This document shows positions 23,204 to 33,602 of a stretch of DNA of 64,000 bases, piece by piece. Numbering within the stretch: position 1 is the stretch's first letter; every line of letters starts with the position of its first letter. Origin of the DNA: Pleodorina starrii (lineage: Eukaryota > Chlorophyta > Chlorophyceae > Chlamydomonadales > Volvocaceae); assembly GCA_030267565.1 (NCBI GenBank), contig BRXU01000012.1, positions 1,982,501 through 2,046,500 on the forward strand. Reading direction: 5' to 3'. The position numbers and the translations under genes are program-made. The notes beneath the pieces are model-generated. The model did no database searches. It was not told the DNA's origin and saw only the letters and a list, made by a program, of their open reading frames with translations.

Positions 23204-26200
23204 TCACGCGCTGCCGCCGGTGTCGTTGCGCGTGCGGCGGCGCGGAAAGTGCTTAATGAGGAAGAGCTCGGTGAGAGTGGCCAGCATCGCCGCCACGACG
23301 GGCGTGCCCAGGTCACGGGTCTGCAAGCGGAAAACAGGGCACGGCACGTCAAAAGCAACGTCGTCTCGATCTGTGCGCGATTAGTGCTTGACCCAAACGA
23401 CCAGCTTGGGTCCCCACTTGAGTCCCCATTTGACCCGTCAATCAAGAACGTCTTCCAGATGAAGGGCACGCTCTTAGGCAGCTTGCGCTCGCCTTTTGTC
23501 TTCCCTCCCTCCCTGCCTACCCACCTGGTGCCAGATGATGCTTTTGCCTTCCCTCCCTGCCTACCCCAACCCTTCCCTGCCTACCCCAACCCTTTCCTGC
23601 CTACCCCAACCCTTCCCTGCCTACCCCAACCCTTTCCTGCCTACCCCAACCCTTTCCTGCCTACCCTGTAGTGCTTGGGCGGAGCAAAGGCTACTCGAGA
23701 TGCTGTGCGACGCCTTTCTTAGGCTTTATGCTAGCCGACTGTACGGCACCTATGACCTCGGCGTTACATCCCCCCCCTCTGAAGGGAACGTCCTCGGTCC
23801 TCACTGCGTCCTCGCAGTGTCTGTGCACAGTCCACTCCGCCTTTCACCACCTTTGCATGCTTGGGGTCTTAGCCAGGTCTTCGGCATTGGGGTGGACAAC
23901 TTCCCAAGTCAGGTCATGCCGCGGCATACATGCCTCTAGCCTTAATTTGCAAGGTTTTCTGGAGTGGAAGCCTTTCCGCGAGTACCAAGGATCGAACTGA
24001 CGACCTCTGAGAGACTGTACGACAGTACTGGTCTCGATACCAATGTAGTACTTGGGCGGAGCAAAGGCTACTCGAGATGCTGTGCGACGCCTTTCTTAGG
24101 CTTTATGCTAGCCGACTGTACGGCACCTATGACCTCGGCGTTACATACCCCAACCCTTTCCTGCCTACCCCAACCCTTCCCTGCCTACCCAAACCCACCT
24201 GGTGCCAGATGATGCCAAAGTAGCACACGTTGAGGGCGGTGAGCACGTAGGCCAGGCGGGCGGCCTTCCGCCGACTCATCAGCCACAGGATGGACACCTG
24301 CGACAGCATGGGATGGCGGAAAATGTAAACGATACCGCAGCAGAGGGACTTAGGCGACCGAGAACCCCCCCAGTAATACCTACTGGTCAGACATACCCTG
24401 TGCTGCCGTACCAATACCGAAAGAGCTGCGACCGCGTCGCCTCCAGACCCACCCAAACGGACAAATACGCGGTTGGGTCGGTGGGAAGAGGCGCGCGCGT
24501 TTGCCTCTTGCCCGGCAGCCCCGCTTTCAGATTGGCGCACCGGCGGTCCCCGGAGTCCTGCCCGGGCTTCCGCTAACAGCCCCCGCTCGCTGGCCCGCCT
24601 GTCCCGGTCCCAGTCCCGGCCTTGACTCGCGCGCACCCCACCTCAACACCGCGACGAGGCACGCCCCCCGGACCGACGCCCGCCGCGACCACTACCACGA
24701 CCACAAGCCGACCTACCCCTTCACCGCCCACCCTCCCCAACAAGCCCCTCCACGCCCCGACCCGACCCGCTCTCAGCCTCTCACCGTCTTGAACGCCTGC
24801 GACATCTCCGCCCCGAGCTGCCGCAGCGGCCCGCCACAGCCACCGCTGCCGCTGCTGGCGCCATCCGCCTCCGACGCCACTCCTTCCAAGCTGCCAGTCG
24901 ACGCCACCCGCCCGCCCGCCTCCGACAGCCCCTGCTGCTGCTGGGGCTGCTGCTGTGGCTGCAGCGGCAGCGGGCGCTGCTGCAGGAGGATGTCCGGCCG
25001 CTCCGCGGCGCGCTCCGCCGCCGCGTGCAGGAAGTAGCGGTCCGCGGATTCGAAGGCGTCGCGGATGGCCAGCACTTGTCGGTCGTTGACGTCGAGCTGC
25101 TTGGTGACAACCCAGGCTGTCGGCAGGCGGCGGCGGCAAGGGCGGCGGCAAGGACGGAAGTAGCGCCACCGCCACCGACGCAGCGGGAGGTGGCGGCCAG
25201 AAGGGCGCGGAAAGGGGGACGTAGGAGGGAGCGGCGTCAAGGGCCATGGTGGAGGTGGGGGAGCGGCGGGGAGCCGAAATCCAGATCCACGGATCCACAC
25301 GGAAGGACGGAGACAGCAATAGAGAGGGAGCGATGACAATGTGGTGAAGTGAAAAATTGCAATCGAGCGAGCGTTCAGAGGTCCATTCACGAGGCGGCCA
25401 AGCTTCCGGTGGTGGCGCAGCGCATGCGGTTGCGCAACCCCCTCATTGCCTCCCCCTCACTCACCCACGCACACTCTACCCACGTTGGTCTGAGTTGACT
25501 CAGAATGCGCCAGCGCAGGACCCTAGTGGTCCCTCATTGTAACTCTCGCATCCTACCCACCTGCAAAGTAGGCGGAGCACACTGCGGGCAGCAGCACGCC
25601 CGCCTGGCGGCGCAGCACGTCCGGCAGGTGCAGGTGCAGCTGCGGGTGGGTGAGGGTGAGGTTGCCCAGCGGCTGTGCGAGGTCGGCGGTCAGGATGTGG
25701 CCCGCCACGGAGAGGGCGCCGTGGAAGGCTGGCAGCAGCATCAGCATGGAGGGCACCACCACCACGGAGGCGAGGATCAGCAGCTGAGAGGCGTTCAGGT
25801 CTGTTGGGGTGGCGGGTGGCAGCGGGGGAGGGAGGAAGGCAGGGAGGGAAAGAGGGAGGGCAAGCGGAGGGCATTCGTTTCGTCTGCGTGGCAGGCTGGT
25901 GCAAGATTGGGGGGCCTGGCAGGGAGGGATTGGAAGGAAGGGGAAGGTGGCGGCCGCCGTTCTCCGGGCGGCCAAGGCATTGTGGCCGCCCTGCCAACTT
26001 CCGGCGGGCCGGCAGCATACAAGCACCAGCACCCTTTGACCCGGGCCCCGGCACACACACGACACACCCGTACCTTCCACGATCGGCCTGACGATCTCCT
26101 GCTGGCTGTCCTGTAGGTCCTCCAGCACCGGGAAGCTGTGTCGCACGGGGTTCAGTCGGCTGATCACGGAGCAAAGCACGAGCGGCAGCGCGTAGCCCGC

Positions 26201-26945
26201 GCCCACTGCCGCGGCGCCCAGGGAGTTGTCGCCCAAAGCAAAGCCGCCCAATGGGTCCTCGCCGGTGAGCCAGCTCGTGACGAAGGCCGCCAAGGTAAGG
26301 ACAGACCCCATGTTGGTAAACAGCGTCAATTTCATCTCAGGCACCAGATTGGCCACCTCGTGGCGCAGCAGCTCCTCGTCCGACTCCCTGCGGAGTTCCG
26401 ACCGATCAGTTGCGCGGGGGAGGTGACCCTTGGACTTCTGCCATTGCCCAAGCCTAACAGCAAGTGCCATTCAATTGAACTTTTTGCTGATCACAGCACG
26501 CAGCGAGCGTCCGCATGCAGCATGGAACTCCGGCTTCCTCGCCAGGACAGGCACGATGCAGCAGCTGGAGCCTTCTGTCGCGCCGGAAGTTAGAGCTCGA
26601 CACAACACAGTACATTCAGCCCGTGAGAATATCCCTAAATTTAATAACCCGGTGTCGGCGACGCAACGGTAAACAAGGGCTTTCCGGTAACTCTTACCAG
26701 CTGGCGGCCTCCAGCAAATCCCTCAGCCGCTGGATTCCAACCTGAAACGGAAGGCTTGGGTCATATCGGCTCTCCACAGAGAGCTGTGTGGACGAATCCA
26801 GTTGGACAGCGTCCTCGCGAGAAAGGCGCGACGACCGGCAGATGACCGGCTGAACGGCGCGACCGACACTGAACCCTGTCACCAGAGCCCTCCTGCCTAC
26901 AGGTAGCCTGCTACAAATAGGAACCCCAAAACTGGGGCAAGCCAT
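23204..26945 (-). CDS. multi-pass membrane protein of unknown function, possibly organelle-targeted
   Basis: I do not recognise the family. Six exons (26945-26698, 26387-26074, 25800-25561, 25116-24785, 24297-24199, 23320-23204) give 449 aa; every phase agrees. Residues 1-70 are rich in Arg, Ser and Val with few acids at the start (MACPSFGVPICSRLPVGRR), as in an organellar transit peptide. About six hydrophobic segments follow: near 105-127, 140-162, 195-225, 255-275, 394-411 and 415-436. Between the fourth and fifth lies a soluble stretch, LDVNDRQVLAIRDAFESAD followed by a Gln/Pro/Gly-rich linker. The basic tail ends KHFPRRRTRNDTGGSA. There is no CPBP-protease, carrier or ABC motif. The clean splicing and hydrophobic periodicity make it a real gene; function is open. 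Confidence 0.75.
23520..23541 (-). repeat. duplicate of exon 5 end plus its 5' splice site
   Basis: 22 bases identical to 24194-24215, which hold the last 17 bases of exon 5 of the membrane-protein gene and the start of its donor site. The copy lies inside the following intron and is preceded on the minus strand by AAAAG, so it could be a cryptic exon end. Confidence 0.85.
23551..23666. repeat. 20-bp minisatellite, left block
   Basis: About five and a half copies of a 20-bp unit, CCTGCCTACCCCAACCCTTY with small changes. The array is interrupted by the LTR element at 23667-24145 and resumes after it. Confidence 0.85.
23667..23768 (-). repeat. 3' LTR of the TRIM (element orientation)
   Basis: 102 bp; 101 of 102 positions match the other LTR. 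Near identity suggests a recent insertion. Confidence 0.9.
23769..23780 (-). other. polypurine tract of the TRIM
   Basis: AGAGGGGGGGGA on the minus strand, immediately before the TG of the 3' LTR, the position where plus-strand DNA synthesis is primed in LTR elements. Confidence 0.8.
24030..24042 (-). other. primer-binding site of the TRIM
   Basis: TGGTATCGAGACC on the minus strand, one base after the CA end of the 5' LTR. The first seven bases equal the usual initiator-tRNA-Met site (TGGTATC), then it diverges slightly. Confidence 0.75.
24044..24145 (-). repeat. 5' LTR of the TRIM (element orientation)
   Basis: 102-bp terminal repeat, TG...CA ends, followed on the plus strand by the target-site duplicate TACCC. 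Confidence 0.9.
24146..24193. repeat. 20-bp minisatellite, right block
   Basis: Two more copies of the same 20-bp unit that precedes the TRIM, reaching to within a few bases of the exon 5 donor site of the membrane-protein gene. Confidence 0.8.
24315..24352 (+). repeat. dispersed repeat family B, copy 2
   Basis: ATGTAAACGATACCGCAGCA followed by GAGGGACTTAGG; short form of family B, in intron 4 of the membrane-protein gene and antisense to it. Confidence 0.5.
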
Positions 26946-27361
26946 CGCAACAGTGCCGTTCAAGGAAAGGAAGCGTCAGAGAGTTAATTTCGAACCCGAA
27001 TGGCAGCCCGACAACTACCGTTACAGCTCCTTTGTGACAATAATAGGACAGTTACGCTTTGGCGCCGCCAGCTTTGGTTTGTTTCGGACGCGAGAGGCAT
27101 GCCAAATTTCCCGCGATTGGGCTTGTCGTACTGTTTTGTCTGCCGGAGCGTCATTCAGAGCGTGTTCGCTGGCCGCCCTTGCACCAAAATCGCATTCTGA
27201 CGCATGAATCAGTCAAGCGTGAGGGTCTAGAACTGGCAGCTCTCTGTCACCCGTGTGGGCGTCTCGCAGCCCACTTCGTCACCACTGTCGGAATGTAGTT
27301 TGGCCACGCATCGCAGGATTCCGGTTATTCTTGTGCATCTTTGATCGCAGAGTTTTAAGAT
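26946..27361. promoter_or_regulatory. divergent promoter region
   Basis: 416 bases between the start codons of the minus-strand membrane-protein gene and the plus-strand RS-rich gene. It must hold both 5' UTRs and both promoters. No TATA box or known element was identified; GC content falls visibly compared with the flanking exons. Confidence 0.5.
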
Positions 27362-30300
27362 ATGGGTGACATTACTGAAAAGCTGTCGTCTTCGTTGGAT
27401 GCGTTGATAAAGAAGCCTGTAGATAAGGCATCGCGCGCTGGCAACTCTGGCCGGGGCTCCGGCCACGATGGAAGAGGATCATCTTCCGCTGCTGGCAGGG
27501 GTCCTACGCCGAAGGCGGCGGGGCGAACATCCGCAAGGCAGCCGATTCCCGTGCCATCGCAGCTGCCCAAGGTCGATCAAAAGCCTTTTCCGAAACTCCA
27601 ACAACACAAGAACCAGTTCAAGAAGCGCCCTGCGCAGGATGACGCAGCAAGCAGCGAGATCCCGCTTGCGCAGAAGCTTTCTCTTTCGTTGGACGACCTC
27701 GCCAAATCTTCGGCTTCTAGGTAAGATTAGCGCGCATAGCAGAGCACTCCTTGAGTTGCAGTTGAATAACAGGTGCAACTCCCCGAGAAGTGACTCGGGA
27801 CCTGGTGTTTAAGAGCTACCACCCGCGCCGCCGTGCCCCTCGACGAGTGCCACCCTTTTCCCATTCTTTTCCCTGGCCCGCCCAACCCCTGCAACTCCTG
27901 CAGGAAGCCACAAGCCAACAGCGACGCAGGGCAGCTGCAACTGCAACAGCACCCCGGGCCTCGGAGCCATGGCGCCGGCAGGGGCGGCGTGGGCCGTGGC
28001 GGCGGCCGCGCCGGCCCCGGCCGAGGCGGCTTGACCAGCATGGGCCGCGGCAGCAGCGGCGGCGCAGGCAGGGGCTCCGTCTCGCCGACAGGCGGCAGCT
28101 CCTTCCACCATCAGACCAGGCAATTCATTGAGGTCGACGCGAGCGTCGTGAGAGGGCGCGGGCGGGGCCGGGGCCGGGTGACGGCTGGCCGCGGCTACGT
28201 CGCCTTGAATCGCCACAGGAGCAGCGGACAAGCTCCCATCTACCATTCCAATCTGGGTCAGGAAGCGTACGAAGAGTATGACGACCAGGGCGGGGACGAG
28301 TACTATGATGACGGCGGGGCCGGGACAGCGGACGACTATGGCGGCAACGCCGCGGGGCACGGCCGGCAGGACGATGGCTACGATGAGGAGACGTACGACG
28401 AATACGACGACGACGATGACGGCACCAGGGGCGGCGCATCGTACGGCAGCCATGCCAGGCGCAATTACCAGGCACAGGACCAACAGCCGACGGCGGCGGC
28501 GCTGCACCGCAGGGCCAACCCCAACTTCCGGAGCCGCCTGGCGGAGAAGATTCGCGACTCGCAGCGCAACAAGCAGCCGCTGCCGCTGCCGGCCCAGTTC
28601 CGGCCCGGCAGCGACGGCGGCGCCCGCGCCGGCGCGGCGGCTCGTGCGCGGCGGAGGTCTGAGGACGCGGCAATTGGGGAGCTGAAGGCCGCTGCGGCGC
28701 GGCTCGCGGCCATCGCCGAGGAGAAGGAGCAGCAGGTCAAGGAGGCGGAGCTCCTCGAGCTCCAGCTGCAAAAGATCCATTCCGAACTCGCGGCGCCGCA
28801 GGGCGCTGCCGACGCCACCGCCGGCAACTTGCTCCACTCGCCATCCGTCGGCAGCGGCGCGGCACAGCTCCCTCAGCTCGGGGATTTGCCGCTCCCACAG
28901 CCGCTGCAACATCAGCTACACGCGCAGGTATCCCCTCAGCCGCACGCGCACATGCAACAGCACCAGCACCAGTACGCCGTGCACGGGCAGGATCCTGAGG
29001 GCGCAGCGCCCTCCAGGCATCGCGCGCCCCTGTACACGGCGGCCCACCAACTGAAGCAGCAGCCGGTGCACCCACAGGGGCAGGCCTACGGCAGCCACCA
29101 GGACCTCCAGGGCCGCGGCGGCGGCGGCGGCGGCAGCTACCTTCCGCAGCCGCCACTGCAGCCACCGCAAGTGCAGCAGCCGCAGCAGCGCTACGACGCG
29201 TATGAAGCCATGCCGTCGGGGGCGGGGCTGCCACTGCCGCCGCCGCCGCGAGGAGGCGGCCAAGCAGCTGGCGGCGGTGGCGACTGGGTCTCGGAGCAGG
29301 CTGCGCCGTACGGCTGGGAGCCGCAGGGTGCAGCGCCACCGTACCGGTCGCGCGACCGCAGCCGCAGCCGCGGCGGTCGTGAGAAGGAGCGGGAGACGAG
29401 CAGGGACACTCGGGGCCGGGAGCGCAGCCGGGACCGCCGCGACGACTATCGTCGCCGAAGCGCCAGCCGGGGCCGGGCCTGGCGGTCTGAAGAGCGGCAG
29501 GGCCGCAGCCGGAGCCGGAGCCGCGATTGGCGGGACTCCCGGGACAACCGCCGCCGGAGCCGCAGCCGGGGCCGCGACCGCGACCGCAGCCGGGACCGCC
29601 ATGGTAGCTACAGCCGCGGGCGTTCGAGCTACAGCCCGGCTCGCGACCGCAGGCCTGAGCAGCGGCCACTGCCGCCGGCGGTGCAGGAAGTGCAGTACGG
29701 CGCCGCACCGCGGCACGCCGGTGGCGCGAGCGGCGAGGCGGCGCCCACGTCGCACGAGTGGCTGGACTACGGGTACGCCCCGGCTCCCGGATATGGAGCC
29801 CCGGCGCCGCCTTCGGGTGCTGCGGCGGCGGTGCAGGACCCATATGACAAGATTTACTCGCAGCCGGCGCCAGCTCAGCATCTGCCGCAGCCGCAGCCGC
29901 AGGCGATATTACAGCAGCAGCAGCCCCAAGCGCAGCAGGACTGGTACGCGCCAGGCGGCCGCTCAGCCTCCGCCGCGCCCTGGCCTTCGCAGCAGCCGCA
30001 TTCCCAGCCCCAGCCGCCGCCGCCGCCGCAGCAGCAGCAACAGCAGGCCCCCAGCAGTAGCGCGGCTGTGGAGCGTGAGCGGTACGACAGGCGGTACGAT
30101 AATCCCTCGGAGCCGCCACGTCCGACTCCGCCGGTGCGCGCGGACGCGCGGGAGGTCGAGTATCGCCGCCGCGATGCGCAATCCAGCCCGGATGCGCGGG
30201 ACAGGGACAACAAGGCCCGCGGCGAGCGGCAGCCGGAGCGCAGCCGGGATTACGACCGCGACCGGGAGCGCGACCGGGAGCGCGAACGCGACCGGGAGCG

Positions 30301-31063
30301 GGAACGCGAACGCGAACGCGAACGCGAGCGGGACCGTGAGCGCGAGCGGGAGCGAGACCGGGAGAGGGAGCGAGAACGAGAGCGGGAGAGGGAGCGTGCG
30401 GCGGCGGCCGGCAGCGCTCGCGACGGCGGGCGGCGGTACATTGAGCGGCCGGAGGCACCCCGCAGGGACGACAGCCGGTCTGCTGAAGCACGGCGCGACG
30501 GCGGCCGTGGCTGGGCGGAGGGCGCGCGGCGCCCACCGGAAACTGACTCGCGCGCCGTGCCTGCGGAGCGGGACGGCGCTGGTGCCAGCGCCAGCGCAGG
30601 CTCGGGGGAGGGGGCGGCCCGGGCTCCTGCAAGCGGTCGGGACCCACGGCGGCGGCCGGTCAACTCGGAGCGGGAGCGGCCGAGCAACGAGGCCGACCGG
30701 CAAGCCGCTGGCGCGGGAGGTGCGGTCACAGCCGCCGCGGAAGGACACGCTCCGGCGGAGGCGGCGGCCGCTCCGGCGCCAGCGCCGGTGGCCAAGCATT
30801 CAGATCAGGGAGGTGGTGCGCCGCCCGCAGAGGAGCCCGCGGTGCACGCCGGCGTGGCCGTCACCGTCGCCGGCGGCGGCGGTGCTGGCGGCGGCGGCGA
30901 CGGCAACGTGGGAGGTGGCGGCAATGGCGCGGAGCTCGACGGCGGCGGCGACGCGGAGGCGCCGGGCGGCGCCGATGTGCAGCAGGATGGCGAGGTGTTC
31001 GAGGAGGAAATGGTGGACTATGAAGGTGACGACGACCTGCCGGATGAGCTCGATATTGATTGA
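27362..31063 (+). CDS. RS/RGG-rich nuclear protein with two UAP56-binding-like motifs, probable mRNA export adaptor
   Basis: Two exons (27362-27720, 27904-31063; junction phase consistent) give 1172 aa. The N-terminal exon holds two copies of a motif resembling the UAP56-binding motif of export adaptors (ALY, UIF, CHTOP; roughly MSLDDIIK): KLSSSLDALIKK at residues 7-18 and KLSLSLDDLAKSS at 104-116. Glycine-arginine boxes follow (about 140-200), then a Tyr/Asp/Glu-rich stretch, a short coiled coil (LAAIAEEKEQQVKEAELLEL) and a Gln/Pro region. An SR/RD domain comes next (SRDRSRSRGG, about 500-600), then alternating RE/RD dipeptides like those of U1-70K (about 800-860), and an acidic tail ending DDDLPDELDID. 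No RRM or helicase domain is present. The role in splicing-coupled export is inferred from the motifs only. The ATG at 27362 opens directly into the first motif. Confidence 0.75.
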
Positions 31064-32039
31064 GCGTGACGTGATTGGAGCCGCACCTGCTCGTCTGAGC
31101 GTTGGTGATGAGTGCCTGTGGCTGCGGCTTTCCGTGTCCATCCGTTTGGCGAGTGCGGTTGAGCTTTCGATCAGCGAGAGGCCTCGGGACTGACCGCTGC
31201 TGGTAGGCCACGCCGCTGCTGGCCTGGAGCGGCACTGGCAGGTCCCCCGCTTTCCCCAGGACTGGGAGCCCGGCCGATGCAAATCACATCACCGCGTGGA
31301 GTGACGGCGCCTGTGCTCTCGAATGGGGGGATGCAAGCGGCCGCGTGAAGGCCGTGTTACCATATAAGCTTAGACATATAGGTGAAGGAATCTCCCGTGT
31401 TTTTCTTTACGATACACGGACGCAGTCCATATATTTGGAGGCGCAGGATGAGTAGGGTTGCCGCGGGGCCCCCCCTGGCGCTGCGCAAGGCTGGAATAAG
31501 CAGGGTGGGGCCCTTGCGAAGCGCGGGGCGGAAGGAAGTTCCGGCGTCGGGAGAATGAGGAGCCTTTTGGCGGGGTGCGCTTCTCGCATGGGAGGGGGAG
31601 GGGTACGCTCCCCCGCTCCCCGCGGAAGCGGTTAGGGTTGTTTTCCGGACATTGCGCCGGTGTCGTAGTGCCATACTGTCGTAGGGCATGCTGCCGTGCA
31701 GTGATGGGCCGCCGCGGTGTTCAGCACAGAGAGAGCGCCGTCGCAGCGCCGAGGACGGGGCTCCTCCTGCCCTGAGGCGCATACGGTGGTTCCGTTCATA
31801 CGTTGGTTCGTTTCATGGACGTGTGCTCAGCTCCCGGTGGGAGGGGAGACACGTGGTGGATGCCGTTGGTGTGCATCACCTTGCAGCGATCTAACGCCCG
31901 CATGGCATCATGTCTCTCTTCGTCGTCATATCTTGGTGAGGATGAGACGCCGGGCGGGCAGTGTTGGGCAGTGCCAGGCTAGGCAGGCATCAGTTGGAAA
32001 TTCAGTTCAGTATCAGATGAATGGGCTGCGTCTGGAGCT

Positions 32040-32044
32040 TGTAA
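32040..32044 (+). terminator. possible TGTAA poly(A) signal of the RS-rich gene
   Basis: TGTAA about 980 bases after the stop codon on the same strand; the first such pentamer noticed downstream. Confidence 0.35.
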
Positions 32045-32523
32045 CGTAACACTTTGATCCAGACAGAAAGTCCCTACGTCTTCCAACACCCAAGGCACGA
32101 CCCCAAGGCACGACCCCAAGGCAGCGGCGATCGCTTACGACCCGCTGCAGTGATCAATCACAGAAAGAAGCCCGCTTCTTGGCAGCCTGCAATGCCCCCT
32201 CATGCGCGGATAGCTCTTTCGACAGCATTGCGCATCCCAGGTGGTCCCAGGTGGCAAGGCGCCGCTGCCGGCATCACAGCAAGACGCGTCCCGCCCGGCC
32301 CTGACCCGTCCTGCGCCTCCCCCAATGCGGGAGCACTTGGTAACCGCACCGCACCACGACGCGCCCACACTCGTCTGCATTACGCCCCCCGGGGTCGCGC
32401 AACCCTTTCAAACAGAGCTGCCCCTCTTCACAGATTCGACCGCTCCCCACGACCATTCATTCCATCACATGCGCCTTCCATCTCCTCTTTCGGAGCCTGA
32501 AGCCCACCTTGGGCTTAGGGTTA

Positions 32524-32588
32524 ACAACATGCGATCATCACAATCGCATGTTGTTGTGATTGTGTGGCGAGAATCACAACAACATGCG
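32524..32588. repeat. overlapping inverted repeats forming two alternative hairpins
   Basis: A 12-bp perfect inverted repeat (arms 32524-32535 and 32543-32554, loop 7) overlaps a 17-bp perfect inverted repeat (arms 32545-32561 and 32572-32588, loop 10). The two stems share the middle arm, so only one can form fully at a time. The pair begins about 20 bases beyond the mL43 stop codon, hence in its 3' UTR. Confidence 0.85.
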
Positions 32589-32609
32589 CATGCCTGCCTG
32601 CCTGCCGGC

Positions 32610-33602
32610 TCAGAACTGCGTCTGCAAAGCCGTGCGCGCGATTCGCCGCTGGTTCTCCGCCTCCAGCTGCGACGCAAAGGTGCTGCCGGTCCACTGGCCC
32701 TGGATGCTGGGGTTGCGCGACAGGTGCCGGCTGCGCACCACGTGGTACTCCATGCCGCGACCGTGCGAGTTTCGGAGCCACGCGATGTGCTCCAGGATCT
32801 CCTTGGGCGCCTTGTTCTTGACGCAAATGGGTTTGGAGCGGCCGTTGCCTGCGGAGAGGAGGCCGGCACCGGGAGGCGGCGCGGCGCGGGGCGGGACGCA
32901 AGGATGGGTGGGGTGTGTGCTCGAGCAACAAGCAGTTGTTGACCCAGGGTTGACCCCGTAAGATGCGGGATGCGCATGCTACGCTACGATCCGGCACGGA
33001 TATGCCGCCAGAGGGATTCCGAAAGCTTGGAAGCAAGGCCATCCAGGACATTGGGCATTGGATGGGACCAGGCACCACAGCATCAGGGCGCAAAAGAAGC
33101 TGCACGTGTCGTACTGTACAGCCATGATCAGGCAAGCGCACAAGGAACCCTGACGGTGCAATTCCATGGTGGTGCTCAAAGGCACTCTGAAGGCGCCCTA
33201 CGCCACGCGTCTGACGGGTTTTGTTGCCGCACACTACCACTATAGGACTCCCGTACATGTACGACAGAACAGCGTCGTGACAGCCGCCCGGGTGATGGGC
33301 GCACGCACACTCGCGCACTTACGATATAGCCCCACAAGCATCGGGTGGCGATACCGCCGCAGCACCTCCTCAACTTCCAGCTGGGGGTTTAGCGCCTGGA
33401 ATGCTGGCAACGACTCACTGAGGAACAGCCTGCGGCCATCGCCGACACGGGAAGGGGTTCCGGCGTGTCAGCCTGCCGCCCTCATGCTGAGCATCGGGAT
33501 AGCGCTTTTGCAAATAATGTACCTCATTCCCCTTGAGCTACCGCCAATGTCGCAGTATTTAATAACCAGCCTCTCCAGCATCCAGACACCATACTTTGAC
33601 AT
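32610..33602 (-). CDS. MRPL43: mitochondrial large-subunit ribosomal protein mL43
   Basis: Component of the mitochondrial ribosome with the L51/S25/CI-B8 thioredoxin-like fold. Three exons (33602-33523, 33429-33323, 32848-32610; phases 2 and 1, both consistent) give 141 aa, a normal length for plant-type mL43. Diagnostic strings are LVIKYCDIGGSSRGMR near the start (family YCDWGGSSRG), LPAFQALNPQLEVEEVLRR, KPICVKNKAPKEILEHIAWL, and RHLSRNPSIQGQWT (family RHVTKHPSVQGTWT). The short N-terminus lacks an obvious extra presequence, as is common for this protein. It shares a 374-bp upstream region with the PWWP gene on the other strand. Confidence 0.95.

Larger units (their letters stand above)
23667..24145 (-). 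mobile_element. TRIM: terminal-repeat retrotransposon in miniature, 479 bp
   Basis: Two direct terminal repeats of 102 bp differ at one position and start TG and end CA. The element is flanked by the 5-bp duplication TACCC (23662-23666 and 24146-24150). Read on the minus strand, the first LTR is followed after one base by TGGTATCGAGACC, close to the initiator-tRNA-Met primer-binding site. AGAGGGGGGGGA, a polypurine tract, abuts the second LTR. The 275-bp interior has no coding capacity, so mobility would need enzymes from elsewhere. It sits inside the minisatellite in intron 5 of the membrane-protein gene, in the same orientation as that gene. Confidence 0.92.
31064..32609. other. converging 3' flanks, no gene seen
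   Basis: Lies between the stop codons of the RS-rich gene (plus) and mL43 (minus) and should contain both 3' UTRs. Apart from a TGTAA signal and a pair of hairpins near the right end, no RNA or protein gene was recognised. Confidence 0.5.

Noticed and set aside
23969..24042. Possible tRNA gene on the minus strand
   Set aside because: A GTTCGATCC B-box-like string is present, but T-arm pairing is poor and no acceptor stem or 7-base anticodon loop can be drawn; the TRIM interior explains the location better.
29202..31193. 663-codon plus-strand frame overlapping the RS-rich gene
   Set aside because: A shifted reading of the repetitive Arg/Glu/Gly codons; the chosen frame joins exon 1 in phase and gives RS, RGG and acidic domains.
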